From: Algoriphagus sp.
GTDB taxonomy: Bacteria > Bacteroidota > Bacteroidia > Cytophagales > Cyclobacteriaceae
Reading direction: 5' to 3'
Length of the DNA: 64,000 nt
NCBI RefSeq assembly: GCF_030694375.1
Contig: NZ_JAUXYL010000007.1
Span: 1 to 64,000 of the forward strand
Every line of letters begins with the position of its first letter. Position 1 is the first letter of the stretch. A program made the position numbers and the translations under genes. The notes under the pieces were generated by a model. The model had not been told where the DNA came from. It saw only the letters and a list, made by a program, of their open reading frames with translations, and ran no database searches. Of the stretch, positions 51,277-61,327 are shown piece after piece.

Positions 51277-52347
51277 TTAAACGACTGCCTTCTCGATATA
51301 ATTGGAGTTCATCAAAGCCAGCGCACCCATATATTTTAGGCTAAAAATCACTGTATCACCTACTTTAAGGCCTTTTTGATTCGCTCCAAGGTTAATGATC
51401 AACATATCCGAACTGGCTCCCAAAATTTCAATTTCCGGGTCATTAATGATCAAATATTTCGGATCTACGTCAAGCAATCCGATGTCTAAAATTCCCCGAA
51501 TTGAGGTCTTCCCGTAGAGAGACTCATCAATATCGGCAAATTCCCCCTGTGGGTTGGCGCCCAAAACGCCCGATGGCAAAAGCGGCTTTTCCTGAAGCTC
51601 AATAATCTCAGCCTCCAGTTCAAAAACATCCCCCTGCATTCCTTCTATTACTTTTTCGCCTACCAAATCAACTCCAAAATATAAGGTCTCCCCTACCCGG
51701 AAATGGTTGATCCCCTTTGGTAATTGGTGGGAAAATATCAGCGGGATCGTCACTGAGGTACCAGCCGAAACCCATGGGATTTTTCGTCCAAATTTCAGCT
51801 CGATAATCTGCTTGTAGAGCGAAAGTTGAATCAGCTTGTCTGTACTTGGCATGACTCCATTCAGACAATTAAGGTTGGTTCCCAGTCCAATCACGTCGAT
51901 TTTCGGTAATTCAAAAATCTCCTCGTAAAAATCTACCAAATTTTCCCCCATCACTCCTTCCCGAAGGTCGCCAGTTTCCACCATAATGATGATTTTGTGG
52001 AGTTTGTCCTGTCTTACAGCCTCTTCGCTGATCATTCGGATCGTCTCCAATTCACTGTTCAGACTCACATCGGCAAATTCCACCATCTGAGAGACATTCT
52101 TCTTGGAAACAGGCTTGATGTAGACTGTCTGAATGGATCGATTCAGGCGCTTGACCATAGCTAGATTTGAAATCCGGCTATCGTGAATTTCCCGGATCCC
52201 CAGATTAATCAATTCCTGTAGAAAAAGTTTATTCCCGCAAAGCAACTTGGATACTACACCCCATGTCACCTCTTTTTCTTCAAAGAGGTTTTTCAAAAAC
52301 TCATAGTTAATCTTAAGCTTTTCTAGATTTAATGTCAGACTTGCCAT
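51277..52347 (-). CDS. Alanine/ornithine racemase-family PLP enzyme
   Basis: A 356-residue fold-type III PLP enzyme. The N-terminal TIM barrel has the cofactor Lys at residue 34 in GVVSKLLCGN, followed by the C-terminal beta domain (about 230-356). Features include GLGTNLNCLNG, SAGTSVTIPL and HFRVGETLYFG, resembling the ornithine racemase (Orr)-like branch more than true alanine racemase, whose AVVKANAYG motif is absent. It probably interconverts L and D forms of a basic amino acid. It is the last gene of a three-gene operon with a GNAT enzyme (one base away) and a sodium symporter. Confidence 0.82.
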   Translation of the reverse strand: MASLTLNLEKLKINYEFLKNLFEEKEVTWGVVSKLLCGNKLFLQELINLGIREIHDSRISNLAMVKRLNRSIQTVYIKPVSKKNVSQMVEFADVSLNSELETIRMISEEAVRQDKLHKIIIMVETGDLREGVMGENLVDFYEEIFELPKIDVIGLGTNLNCLNGVMPSTDKLIQLSLYKQIIELKFGRKIPWVSAGTSVTIPLIFSHQLPKGINHFRVGETLYFGVDLVGEKVIEGMQGDVFELEAEIIELQEKPLLPSGVLGANPQGEFADIDESLYGKTSIRGILDIGLLDVDPKYLIINDPEIEILGASSDMLIINLGANQKGLKVGDTVIFSLKYMGALALMNSNYIEKAVV

Positions 52348-52348
52348 T

Positions 52349-52810
52349 TTATTTCCGGTTTAGTCTCATTTCCAAATATTTATTGGTAAAGCCCAATCGC
52401 TCATAAAGTTTACGCGCAGGATTGTCCGCTTCGACATGAAGTGCGACAGCACCATTGGCCATTTTGATCGCAATGTCCATTATTTTCCCACCGATTCCCT
52501 TACCTCGCTGACTTGCATCCACAGCGATATAGACTAGGATATTTTCCGGAATGTAACCGGACATTCCTGTTTTGTTCATGACGAGCGCTCCGACGATTTT
52601 TGCATTTTCTTTGGCCAAGACTACGAATCCTCCTGCCTGAAGGCCGGAATCCAAGGCGTAATCCAAGCATTTCATAATGTCTGCTTTTGGATCTCCAAAT
52701 TTCCCCAAATGCTCAACAAGAAAATCAGCGATTTCATTTTTTTGGAGAAAAGTCGCATTATCGATAGCTGAAAGTGTTTCTAAAGTATTCATATCAGTAG
52801 AGTTTATCAT
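52349..52810 (-). CDS. GNAT-family N-acetyltransferase
   Basis: A 153-residue acetyltransferase, or 147 if the second Met is used. The acetyl-CoA pyrophosphate loop is ASQRGKGIGGKIMD (about 98-111, Q/RxxGxG/A pattern), and the C-terminal DNPARKLYERLGF is typical of amino-group acetylating GNATs. The substrate is probably a small amine or amino acid. It overlaps the symporter stop by four bases and ends one base before the racemase start. Acetylation of the racemised amino acid is plausible but inferred. Confidence 0.87.
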   Translation of the reverse strand: MINSTDMNTLETLSAIDNATFLQKNEIADFLVEHLGKFGDPKADIMKCLDYALDSGLQAGGFVVLAKENAKIVGALVMNKTGMSGYIPENILVYIAVDASQRGKGIGGKIMDIAIKMANGAVALHVEADNPARKLYERLGFTNKYLEMRLNRK

Positions 52811-54222
52811 TTTTTGTTTGAAATTTTATTTACTGCCAAAAAGGCCACAAGTGAACTTAATATCCCGAAGAAATTCGGATCCAGCCCGAAAGGCAATTGA
52901 GCTTCCAAAATGGTAAGTCCTGCAGTCACCGTTCCTCCGCAAATCATAGAAGTTACGGCAGCCTTGGGATTTCGTTGATTGAAAAAGAGTCCGGCAACCA
53001 CCGGTACCAGCAGCCCCGAAACCATAAAAGCATAGGAATATAACATGAGACTGAGTACTTCTGTCATTTGCCAAGCAAGAAAAACCGCCAAAATCCCTAT
53101 TCCCAAAGTCAAAACCTGACTGATCCGGACTTCCTGTTTGTGCGATTTATTTTTTAAATATTTTCCTAACAAATCTGTAGAAAGATTGCCTGAGGCAGCC
53201 ATCAGGCAGGAATCTGCAGTCGAAAGCACCGCTGAAAAATAGGAGGACATCATCAAACCCAAAATCCCAGCCGGCAAAATCTGACTGAGTAACACAGGTA
53301 GGCCCATTTCAGGATCCATCTGTGCGGTGAAGCCTTCCAGCACCCCTTGATCTACGGCCACACGGGAAAGCAAGCCTAATGAAACACCCAGAAACGCCAT
53401 GATTGGCCATTCAAAAAGTCCGGCGATAAACCATGCTTTTTTGGCGGATTTTTCATCTTTCGCCGCAAAGATTCGCTGATAAAGCGTCATTCCCACAAAC
53501 CAAATCGGGATGATCGTTATTCCCCAATTGACAAGATCCTGCCATCTGAGATTATTGAAAGCAAAGAATTCCGGAGGTAAAGTCTGCGTGATCCCTTCCC
53601 ATCCTCCCACAAATGAAAAAGCCATTGGGATACCAATAAACATCAATCCAAGCATCAAAATAATCCACTGAATAGTGTCTGTGTAAATCACAGCTTTGAG
53701 TCCACCCATTACGGTGTAGACCACAGCGATTATACCCATGATGAGCAGTGCCGAATGAAGTTCAATTCCCTGAAAAGTCCCTGAAGCAAGTTTGGCACCG
53801 GCAAGGAGTTGAGAGGATGTGAAACCGAGGTATCCCAAAAAGCAAATTACCGCAGCGACTTTGGCCGCTCGTGAATCAAAAAGGTGCCCGATGATCTGTG
53901 GAAAAGTGAAAAAATGAGAAAAAGCAGGGTCTGATTTTACCCTGGGAATCAAAATAACTGCCGCCAGCCAAGCACCGATTAATCCGGTAAAAAGCATCCA
54001 TGAACCTGAAAGCCCCATCACAAAACCCAATCCTCCAAGTCCAATGGAAAATCCCCCTCCTACATCCGTAGCTACCACAGACAGGCCTATATGCCAACTA
54101 CCTATCGAACGCCCTCCTACATAATAATCTTCCTGATTGGAGTTCTTTTTCATGAAATAATATCCTACTCCAAGCATGGCGAGCATGTAGGCTATGAAGA
54201 TCCCCAGATCTATGAGATGCAT
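52807..54222 (-). CDS. Sodium:solute symporter (SSS family)
   Basis: A 471-residue inner membrane symporter with about 13 predicted helices. Hallmarks are an N-terminal DLGIFIAYMLAMLGVGYYF helix and YYVGGRSIGSWHIGLSVVATDVGGG (helix 2, containing the sodium-site residues). Also typical are GGLKAVIYTDTIQWIIL and SAVLSTADSCLMAASGNLSTDL in helix 8. It imports a small solute with sodium. The cotranscribed acetyltransferase and ornithine-racemase-like enzyme suggest an amino acid or polyamine rather than a sugar. It is the first gene of the operon. Confidence 0.9.
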   Translation of the reverse strand: MHLIDLGIFIAYMLAMLGVGYYFMKKNSNQEDYYVGGRSIGSWHIGLSVVATDVGGGFSIGLGGLGFVMGLSGSWMLFTGLIGAWLAAVILIPRVKSDPAFSHFFTFPQIIGHLFDSRAAKVAAVICFLGYLGFTSSQLLAGAKLASGTFQGIELHSALLIMGIIAVVYTVMGGLKAVIYTDTIQWIILMLGLMFIGIPMAFSFVGGWEGITQTLPPEFFAFNNLRWQDLVNWGITIIPIWFVGMTLYQRIFAAKDEKSAKKAWFIAGLFEWPIMAFLGVSLGLLSRVAVDQGVLEGFTAQMDPEMGLPVLLSQILPAGILGLMMSSYFSAVLSTADSCLMAASGNLSTDLLGKYLKNKSHKQEVRISQVLTLGIGILAVFLAWQMTEVLSLMLYSYAFMVSGLLVPVVAGLFFNQRNPKAAVTSMICGGTVTAGLTILEAQLPFGLDPNFFGILSSLVAFLAVNKISNKK

Positions 54223-54361
54223 TACTAGTTTGGTTTTGACTCAAATTGATTTTAGAATATAATTTTTCAAAGGTAGCTAAATTGAGCCATTTACCCAATT
54301 TTATTGGGTTTTTAAGTAAAAAATGATATAATAATTCAATTTAGTCTTGAAATAGTGAAAC

Positions 54362-54392
54362 AAAAAAAGCCAGACCCGAGGCCTGGCTTTCT
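54362..54392 (-). terminator. Rho-independent terminator of the sdh operon
   Basis: On the minus strand AAAGCCAGGC pairs with GCCTGGCTTTT-type sequence (AAGCCAGG/CCTGGCTT) around a CTCGGGT-like loop and is followed by a run of seven T. It lies 17 bases after the sdhB stop. Confidence 0.8.
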
Positions 54393-54408
54393 TCTTAATT
54401 TTTTAAAA

Positions 54409-55158
54409 TTAAAGGTTTTCGCTACTTACTACTGCTGAGAAATATTCTCTGTTCATCCGCGCAATATTGGTGATAGAAATACCTTTTGGGCATTCTGCTT
54501 CGCATGCACCTGTATTGGTACAAGCACCGAAACCTTCTGCATCCATTTGAGCCACCATTTTTTCTGCTCTTGTTTTTCGTTCCACTTGACCCTGCGGAAG
54601 CAAAGCCAGTTGGGAAACTTTGGCAGAGGTGAAGAGCATTGCAGAGGCATTTTTGCAGGCTGCTACGCAAGCACCACATCCGATACACTGGGCCGCATCC
54701 ATTGCGAGGTCAGCGATAGTTTTTGGAACAGGAATTTCGTTGGCATCAGGTACTCCTCCCGTTCCGACAGAAACATAACCGCCGGCTTGAATGATTCGGT
54801 CAAATGCAGATCTATCTACCACCAAATCTTTCAGAACAGGAAAAGCTTTTGCCCTCCAAGGCTCAATAGTAACTGTTTCTCCATCATTGAAAGACCTCAT
54901 ATGAAGCTGACAAGTGGTAGTTTGAAGTGGTCCGTGAGGCTTGCCATTGATGTACAGTGAACAACTTCCGCAGATACCCTCCCGGCAATCGTGATCAAAA
55001 TGTACAGGATCTTGCCCTTTTTCAGTTAGTTCTTCATTCAACACGTCCAACATTTCTAAGAAAGACATGTCTTTGGAGACATGATCCACCGGATAAGTGG
55101 CAAATCCACCTTTGTCCGATGCGTTTTTTTGTCTCCAGATTTTTAAAGTCAATTGCAT
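54409..55158 (-). CDS. sdhB: Succinate dehydrogenase/fumarate reductase iron-sulfur subunit
   Basis: A 249-residue subunit carrying electrons from the flavin to quinone. The [2Fe-2S] cysteines lie in [15 protein letters not shown] (about 58-72) and TTTCQ (about 82). The [4Fe-4S] and [3Fe-4S] ligands lie in [14 protein letters not shown] (about 147-160) and [14 protein letters not shown] (about 210-223). The substitution of the first-cluster fourth Cys region is normal. It is the last gene of sdhCAB, 25 bases behind sdhA, and a terminator follows. Confidence 0.95.
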   Translation of the reverse strand: MQLTLKIWRQKNASDKGGFATYPVDHVSKDMSFLEMLDVLNEELTEKGQDPVHFDHDCREGICGSCSLYINGKPHGPLQTTTCQLHMRSFNDGETVTIEPWRAKAFPVLKDLVVDRSAFDRIIQAGGYVSVGTGGVPDANEIPVPKTIADLAMDAAQCIGCGACVAACKNASAMLFTSAKVSQLALLPQGQVERKTRAEKMVAQMDAEGFGACTNTGACEAECPKGISITNIARMNREYFSAVVSSENL

Positions 55159-55183
55159 ATTACTATGAATTTTGGTCTTGAAG

Positions 55184-57118
55184 TTATTTGTAAGAGCGCT
55201 GGGTAAGCTTCACATTTTCGAAAACCAAAGGCTCTTTGTGAAGCTCTTCTTCTTGATTTTCACCCATATACTTCCATGCTGCGACATAAGCAAAGTTTTC
55301 GTCATCGCGTAGTGCTTCACCTTCCGGAGTTTGATATTCTTCACGGAAGTGTCCTCCGCAGGACTCCTCTCTGCTGAGTGCGTCATCAATCATCAATTCA
55401 CCGAGTTCAATGAAATCAGCCACACGATGAGCCTTCTCCAAGGTGAGATTTAATTCTTCATTGGTTCCCAGCACTTTTACATCAGCCCAAAAATCTCTTT
55501 TCAATTCTTTGATCTCGGCTTTTGCTTTCTTTAATCCTTCAGCTGATCGAGCCATTCCACATTCATTCCACATAATTTTACCAAGTTTCTTGTGGAAGTA
55601 GTCGACAGATTTTTTACCATTTATTTTCAGCAATTGGCTGATTCTGTTTTTTACTTCTTCAGCTGCCTTGATGAATTCAGGATGATTTGCATCGATTGAC
55701 TTAGGAAGGGTCTGAGCCAAATAATCTCCTATAGTATATGGAATCACAAAATATCCATCCGCCAATCCCTGCATCAAAGCAGATGCACCAAGTCGGTTTG
55801 CTCCGTGATCGGAGAAATTCGCCTCACCCAAAGCATATAATCCCGGGATTGTTGTCATCAAATTGTAATCTACCCAAAGACCACCCATCGTGTAGTGAAC
55901 CGCAGGATAGATCATCATTGGTACTTGATAAGGATCCTCTCCGGTAATCTGCTTGTACATGTCAAAGAGGTTACCATATTTAGAGGCGATGATGGCCTTG
56001 GTGTCACGCTTGATTGCGTCACGGAAATCAAGGAATACAGCTTCGCCAGTTTCATTTACACCTCGACCTTCGTCGCAGACATATTTTGCATTTCGGGAAG
56101 CAACATCTCGAGGGACAAGGTTACCAAAGGAAGGGTACTTTCTTTCCAAGAAGTAATCCCGATCTTCTTCCTTGATGTCGTTCACCTTAATTTCTCCTTT
56201 TCTGAGTTTTTCAGCGGTCTCTTTTGTAGCCGGAACCCATACTCGTCCGTCGTTTCTCAAGGATTCGGACATCAAGGTCAACTTGGACTGATGATCACCG
56301 GATACAGGTATACAGGTCGGGTGAATTTGAGTAAAGCAAGGGTTCGCAAAGTAAGCACCGCGCTTATGAGCTCTCCAAGCCGCCGTTACATTGGAACCCA
56401 TTGCATTTGTTGAGAGATAAAATACGTTACCGTATCCACCGGTACACAGCAAAACCGCATGGGCGGTGTGAGTCTCTACTGCGCCTGTAATCAAATTTCT
56501 TGTGACAATACCTCTGGCTTGGCCATCAATCATGACCACATCCATCATCTCAGAGCGAGGATAGAGTTTCACTTTACCATTGGCTACTTGTCTGCTCAGT
56601 GCTGAATATGCGCCTAAAAGCAACTGCTGTCCTGTTTGTCCACGGGCGTAAAAAGTTCGGGAAACCTGAGCTCCTCCGAAAGAGCGATTAGACAACAATC
56701 CACCGTATTCGCGCGCAAAAGGAACACCCTGGGCTACACATTGATCAATGATTTTAACCGAAACTTCTGCAAGGCGGTAGACATTGGCTTCACGAGCACG
56801 GTAGTCACCTCCCTTTACAGTATCGTAGAAAAGTCTGAATACAGAGTCACCGTCATTCTGATAGTTTTTGGCAGCGTTTATTCCACCCTGAGCGGCAATT
56901 GAGTGCGCTCTTCGTGGACTGTCATGGAAAGTAAAGGCTTTGACATTATACCCCAACTCCGCCAGGGAAGCAGCCGCCGAAGCACCTGCCAGGCCTGTCC
57001 CCACAACAATGACTTCGTACTTTCTTTTATTTGCCGGATTGACCAGCTTGCTGTTAAACTTGTGCTTAGTCCATTTTTCTGCCAAAGGACCAGCAGGTAT
57101 TTTGGAATCTAGTATCAT
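55184..57118 (-). CDS. sdhA: Succinate dehydrogenase/fumarate reductase flavoprotein subunit
   Basis: A 644-residue catalytic subunit oxidising succinate to fumarate in the TCA cycle. The FAD-binding GxGxxG is in [15 protein letters not shown] (about 36-50), and the covalent flavin His is in [17 protein letters not shown]. The active-site region [14 protein letters not shown] and the HPTCIP loop are present. The length and single-flavoprotein layout match the type B enzymes of Bacteroidota, related to Bacillus and epsilonproteobacterial forms. It lies 13 bases behind sdhC and 25 before sdhB. Confidence 0.96.
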   Translation of the reverse strand: MILDSKIPAGPLAEKWTKHKFNSKLVNPANKRKYEVIVVGTGLAGASAAASLAELGYNVKAFTFHDSPRRAHSIAAQGGINAAKNYQNDGDSVFRLFYDTVKGGDYRAREANVYRLAEVSVKIIDQCVAQGVPFAREYGGLLSNRSFGGAQVSRTFYARGQTGQQLLLGAYSALSRQVANGKVKLYPRSEMMDVVMIDGQARGIVTRNLITGAVETHTAHAVLLCTGGYGNVFYLSTNAMGSNVTAAWRAHKRGAYFANPCFTQIHPTCIPVSGDHQSKLTLMSESLRNDGRVWVPATKETAEKLRKGEIKVNDIKEEDRDYFLERKYPSFGNLVPRDVASRNAKYVCDEGRGVNETGEAVFLDFRDAIKRDTKAIIASKYGNLFDMYKQITGEDPYQVPMMIYPAVHYTMGGLWVDYNLMTTIPGLYALGEANFSDHGANRLGASALMQGLADGYFVIPYTIGDYLAQTLPKSIDANHPEFIKAAEEVKNRISQLLKINGKKSVDYFHKKLGKIMWNECGMARSAEGLKKAKAEIKELKRDFWADVKVLGTNEELNLTLEKAHRVADFIELGELMIDDALSREESCGGHFREEYQTPEGEALRDDENFAYVAAWKYMGENQEEELHKEPLVFENVKLTQRSYK

Positions 57119-57131
57119 ACGGGACTGTTAA

Positions 57132-57812
57132 TTAGCTCGTGAAATAAATATAAAGCGGCATACTGGCGAAAAGAACTGGCACCAGAACGCAATAAATGCT
57201 GCCCAATGTTTTGATAGCAGGAGAATATTTTTTGTGATTTAAGCCTAAAGTCTGAAAGGCAGAAGCAAATCCATGAGATAAGTGAAAACCCAGAAATATC
57301 ATCGCAACGACATAGAGTGCTACCATCCAAACTTGCTGGAAAGCTACCTGAACCACACTGAATAGGTCTTTGTACTCTTCTCCGGAATAAGTCACAGTAG
57401 GCACATCTCCCCAATGCATTTGAAACCAAAAACTATACATGTGGCCTGCTAAAAAGACCAATATGATCGTGCCTAGAATCCCCATGTTGCGTGATGACCA
57501 AGTACTGTTGGTGGATGCCCCAGACTCCGCATAGCCAATAGGCCTTGCCGATTTGTTAAGTCTATTTAGTGTAATGGAATAAATGACATGTCCGATTACT
57601 GAAATGTAAGTCAAGTAAGAAAGTAGCTTTACCGCAGGATTGGTGGTCATAAATTTGGCATACATATTAAATGCCTCTCCTCCATCTCCTTTAAATAACA
57701 GTAAGTTTCCTGATACGTGGCCAGTCAAAAACAGAATCAGAAAAAGACCAGTCAAGGCCATGATCAACTTTCTACCGAGGGTGCTTTTCAAGGTTTTTGT
57801 AACCCAACTCAT
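57132..57812 (-). CDS. sdhC: Succinate dehydrogenase cytochrome b subunit
   Basis: A 226-residue integral membrane subunit with five predicted helices (about 12-35, 60-80, 105-125, 150-172, 200-223). Candidate haem-ligating His residues occur in TGHVSGNLLLF, VIGHVIYS, LAGHMYSFW and GFHLSHGFASAF. A single large cytochrome b subunit with several such His marks a type B, diheme menaquinone-linked enzyme. It is the first gene of sdhCAB; a good promoter candidate lies about 50 bases upstream. Confidence 0.93.
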   Translation of the reverse strand: MSWVTKTLKSTLGRKLIMALTGLFLILFLTGHVSGNLLLFKGDGGEAFNMYAKFMTTNPAVKLLSYLTYISVIGHVIYSITLNRLNKSARPIGYAESGASTNSTWSSRNMGILGTIILVFLAGHMYSFWFQMHWGDVPTVTYSGEEYKDLFSVVQVAFQQVWMVALYVVAMIFLGFHLSHGFASAFQTLGLNHKKYSPAIKTLGSIYCVLVPVLFASMPLYIYFTS

Positions 57813-57861
57813 ACAAATTTGTGATTAGTTTAGAACGAAAGTCTTTAATTATTTGTGCTGC

Positions 57862-57892
57862 CAAATTTACATGCGGAACAGGTAGCAAACAA
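57862..57892 (-). promoter_or_regulatory. Candidate promoter of sdhCAB
   Basis: On the minus strand TTG (57890-57892), overlapping a second copy as TTGTTTG, is followed after 20 bases by TAAATTTG (57862-57869). This is a perfect match to the Bacteroidota -7 TAnnTTTG element with a -33 TTG at suitable spacing. The leader to the sdhC ATG would be about 45 bases. Confidence 0.5.
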
Positions 57893-58132
57893 TGTAATCA
57901 AATCCCATTCTCTTATTTTAAAAGGTTCTAAATAGCCTTTAAAACGGATTAACTTTTATTACTTAATCGAGCTTTTAACACCCTGATTAATTTTATTGTT
58001 TGAATTTCCGGTGAAATTCTCCTTACTTCCTGTTATTTCGTATAGGATAAAAATCTAAACTGAAGAAAAAGGGATTAACATTTAGAATTCCTTAGACGTT
58101 TTCAGTTAAAGTATTAGCAAAGTCGACCAAAT
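57893..58132. other. Intergenic region between sdh and the third type IX cargo gene
   Basis: This is the remainder of a 320-base divergent gap. It is AT-rich with no gene. Beyond the sdh promoter candidate I see only a weak TTG-19-TTACTTCC match on the plus strand that might serve the cargo gene, and no hairpin of note. Confidence 0.4.
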
Positions 58133-60913
58133 ATGAAATTTAAATTTTCCATAGGACTCTTTTTTATTTACCTGATCACAGGTGTTTCTGCAGCTTTTGC
58201 CACACACATCCGAGCAGGTGAAATTATCGCCGAGCGAATTTCCGTTCAAACACTCACTTATCGAATCACAGTGGTAGGATATACTGACACCCGCTCAAGT
58301 GTCATATTTGGCCCGGGAACTATAAACTTTGGAGATGGGAGAGTTGTAGAAGGGCTAAATACCCAGAGTGATTTTTCTTTGGTTGAAAATCTTGGAGATC
58401 AAATCGAAAAAAACACATTCGTGATCACCCATACCTTCCAGGGTCCGGGGAAATATAAAATTCGCTTTCAGGAATTTAATCGAAATGACCTGACATTGAA
58501 TATGGATAATTCGGTGGACACTCCTTTCTACGTGGAAACTGAAATCAATATTGATCCTTTTTTTGGTGTAAATAATTCACCGGTTTTGACTATTCCTCCG
58601 GTGGACAATGGAGCAGTAAACGTAAGATACATTCACAATCCGGGGGCATACGATCCGGATGGTGACAGTCTTTCCTATGCGATGGACATACCTAAGCAGC
58701 AATTTGAAAGACCGGTAAATAATTACAGAAGTCCTGCCAGCCCTGAATTCAGCAGAAATCAAGAGGATGGATCGACTCCTGCCTTTTTGAGAATTGATCC
58801 GATTTTCGGTGATTTGATTTGGGACGCTCCCGGCACCGCCGGCCAGTTCAATGTTGCCTTTCGAATCATCGAATGGAGAAAGATCGATGGTAAATTCATT
58901 GAAATCGGGTATGTGGTCCGGGACATGCAGATCATCATCGAAAACTCCAATAATCGACGTCCTGTTCTAATTTTACCTCCCGATCTCTGCGTGGAAGCCG
59001 GTACACTCATCCAAGACATCATCCAAGGATCTGACCCGGACGGCGATCCCATAAAAATTGAAGTTTTTGGAGAACCAATTGAGATCACTACCTCTCCGGC
59101 AACTTATGATCCAAAGAGTAAATTTCAACCTCAGCCTGGTATAGTAAATTTCAAATGGCAAACAGTCTGTAACCACGTCAGAGCCCGGGAATATGAGGTT
59201 CGAGTACGAATCACAGATCAACCTCGGTCGGGACCAAAATTAGTAGATATTAAAACTTGGCGAATCAAAATCGTCGGCCCCCCGCCTGTCTGGAACGAAA
59301 TCGAACAAATGCCGGGAAGAAATGCGAAATTAAAGTGGGATCCCTATGTCTGTGCCAACTCAGCCAGCGAAATGCAAATTTGGAGAAGAATCAATTCCGA
59401 TCCCTACCAACCTGACAGTTGTGAGACAGGCATTCGTGCAGGATATGAATTGATCGGAATCACCGATATGGCCACCTTCTCTTTCAATGATTTGAACGGC
59501 GGAGAAGGACTTGCTCCGGGCAATACCTATTGTTACCGATTAGTGGCTGGATTCCCTCAGCCTAGATCAGGAGAAAGTATCGTGTCGCAAGAAATCTGTA
59601 TTACCATTGATGTGGACGTACCGATCATCACCAATGTCAGCATTGAAGAAACTGATCCTGCCACTGGAGAAATCTTCATCAAGTGGACTCCGCCATATGA
59701 CATTAACAAAATACAATTTCCCGGGCCTTACACTTATGAGCTATTAAGAAGTGAAGGGTTCACTGGAAACACCAACAGGACCTCCTTGGGAGTCACCTCA
59801 GATACGCTTTTCACCGATAGAGGATTGAATACTGAAAACTTGGTTTACAATTATCGGGTAGTCTTACTTGATAATACTGTCAAAATCGACACCTCCTCAT
59901 CCGCTTCATCAGTGCGACTGGAGCCAACCATCATCAATGAAGCAATTGAACTCAAATGGACGTTCAATGTACCTTGGAACAACCAAATTACAGAATTCAA
60001 GCATGAGGTATATCGAAATAGGACTGATCCTGATGCCGCAGATGCCGATACATTTGTGAAAATTGCAGAAGTAGACGTAACCAAAGATGGTTTTAAGTAC
60101 CTCGATAACGGAAGTTTTAACGGCAAACCTTTAATCAAGGAATTGGAGTATTGCTACTATGTGATTACCAAAGGAGCATACAACGTCGCAGGGCTGGTTT
60201 ATCCATTGGAAAACAAATCTCAAATCACCTGTGCTTTGCCGGATGATAACAGACTGCCTTGTCCTCCTGTCCTGACATTTGAAGGTCCCGAGTGCTCTGC
60301 CTATGTAGCCGAACAGCCCTGCAACAGTAACTCCTTTGTTCATAATCTGAGTTGGAAACCAAATTTCACTGGAGATTGCGACGACGAATTGAGCGGATAC
60401 AAACTTTATTTCACCCCAGACGGGGAAGAAGGAACCTTTAATTTGGTAGGGCAATATTCTTCGTTGAGTTTGAGTGCAAGGCTGAATAATCTTCCTAATT
60501 ATCGTGGGTGCTATTACATCACTGCTGTGGACCGTTCGGGCAATGAAAGTGCAGCCAGTAACGTGGTCTGCGTGGATAATTGTCCTGTGTATAATCTTCC
60601 AAATGCATTTACGCCAAATGGTGACGGGAACAACGATACCTTTATAGCTTTCGACAATCCTTTTTCACAATGCCCACGATTCGTATTGGGGGTTGAAATA
60701 TTTATTGTCAATCGATGGGGGGTGGAAGTATTCAGCTACAACAGTCTAACCTCCAATGAAAATGACGTACTCATTCGATGGGATGGCCGAGACAAAAACG
60801 GAAATGAATTGCCTGCAAGCACCTACTTCTATTCCGGAAAAGTCACCTTTGATGTTCTTGATCCGACACAGCGAGAACGCAGCTTGAAAGGCACTATCCA
60901 AATCCTGAGATGA
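58133..60913 (+). CDS. Secreted protein with FnIII-like domains and type B gliding-motility-associated C-terminal domain
   Basis: A 926-residue protein. The signal peptide ends SAAFA, and the mature N-terminus THIRAGEIIAERIS is characteristic of a class of Bacteroidota surface proteins. A cadherin- or PKD-like region (DPDGDSLSYAMD at about 180, DPDGDPIKIEVFG at about 300) leads to fibronectin-type-III-like domains (about 380-830). The C-terminal domain LPNAFTPNGDGNNDTF (about 820) followed by EIFIVNRWGVEVFSY and WDGRDKNGNELPASTYFY is the type IX sorting module. It is probably cell-surface attached and calcium-binding. The downstream DCC-family gene overlaps its stop by four bases. Confidence 0.9.
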   Translation: MKFKFSIGLFFIYLITGVSAAFATHIRAGEIIAERISVQTLTYRITVVGYTDTRSSVIFGPGTINFGDGRVVEGLNTQSDFSLVENLGDQIEKNTFVITHTFQGPGKYKIRFQEFNRNDLTLNMDNSVDTPFYVETEINIDPFFGVNNSPVLTIPPVDNGAVNVRYIHNPGAYDPDGDSLSYAMDIPKQQFERPVNNYRSPASPEFSRNQEDGSTPAFLRIDPIFGDLIWDAPGTAGQFNVAFRIIEWRKIDGKFIEIGYVVRDMQIIIENSNNRRPVLILPPDLCVEAGTLIQDIIQGSDPDGDPIKIEVFGEPIEITTSPATYDPKSKFQPQPGIVNFKWQTVCNHVRAREYEVRVRITDQPRSGPKLVDIKTWRIKIVGPPPVWNEIEQMPGRNAKLKWDPYVCANSASEMQIWRRINSDPYQPDSCETGIRAGYELIGITDMATFSFNDLNGGEGLAPGNTYCYRLVAGFPQPRSGESIVSQEICITIDVDVPIITNVSIEETDPATGEIFIKWTPPYDINKIQFPGPYTYELLRSEGFTGNTNRTSLGVTSDTLFTDRGLNTENLVYNYRVVLLDNTVKIDTSSSASSVRLEPTIINEAIELKWTFNVPWNNQITEFKHEVYRNRTDPDAADADTFVKIAEVDVTKDGFKYLDNGSFNGKPLIKELEYCYYVITKGAYNVAGLVYPLENKSQITCALPDDNRLPCPPVLTFEGPECSAYVAEQPCNSNSFVHNLSWKPNFTGDCDDELSGYKLYFTPDGEEGTFNLVGQYSSLSLSARLNNLPNYRGCYYITAVDRSGNESAASNVVCVDNCPVYNLPNAFTPNGDGNNDTFIAFDNPFSQCPRFVLGVEIFIVNRWGVEVFSYNSLTSNENDVLIRWDGRDKNGNELPASTYFYSGKVTFDVLDPTQRERSLKGTIQILR

Positions 60914-61314
60914 CCTCAGAAAAATCTGTCATCCTTTTTGACGGAGTCTGTAACCTCTGCAATGCTTCCATTGATTTTATCCTAAAACGGGATACTAAGA
61001 ATCAGTTTTTAGTGGGAGCATTGCAAGAGGATTCGGGCAAAAAACTACTTTCCCGATATGAGGTCAATCCAGAATATCTGGATTCGTTGGTTCTAATCGA
61101 AGATGAAAAAATCTATTTCCGAAGCACTGCTGCATTAAGGATAGCCAAAAAACTTCCGGGATTGTGGCCTCTTTTCTACGCACTTATCATTTTGCCCTCA
61201 CCGATAAGAGATGGGGCTTACAACTGGATAGGCAGAAATCGCTACCGATGGTTTGGAAAGAAGAACACTTGCAGACTTCCATCACCTGAAGAAAAGATGA
61301 AGTTTCTTTCCTAA
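60910..61314 (+). CDS. DCC-family (DUF393) thiol-disulfide oxidoreductase-like protein
   Basis: A 134-residue cytoplasmic protein beginning VILFDGVCNLCNASIDFIL. The CxxC (about residues 15-18) in FDGVCNLC is the DCC-family signature with a thioredoxin-like fold. It includes the usual central YFRSTAALRIAKKLPG and the C-terminal IGRNRYRWFGKK segment. Family members are uncharacterised putative thiol oxidoreductases. The four-base overlap with the surface-protein gene means they share a transcript, though a functional link is not evident. Confidence 0.9.
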   Translation: MTSEKSVILFDGVCNLCNASIDFILKRDTKNQFLVGALQEDSGKKLLSRYEVNPEYLDSLVLIEDEKIYFRSTAALRIAKKLPGLWPLFYALIILPSPIRDGAYNWIGRNRYRWFGKKNTCRLPSPEEKMKFLS

Positions 61315-61327
61315 ACAACTTCTCAGC

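Noticed and set aside
54547..54960. Open frame of 137 codons antisense to sdhB
   Set aside because: The sdhB iron-sulfur motifs establish the sense gene; the antisense translation has no pattern.
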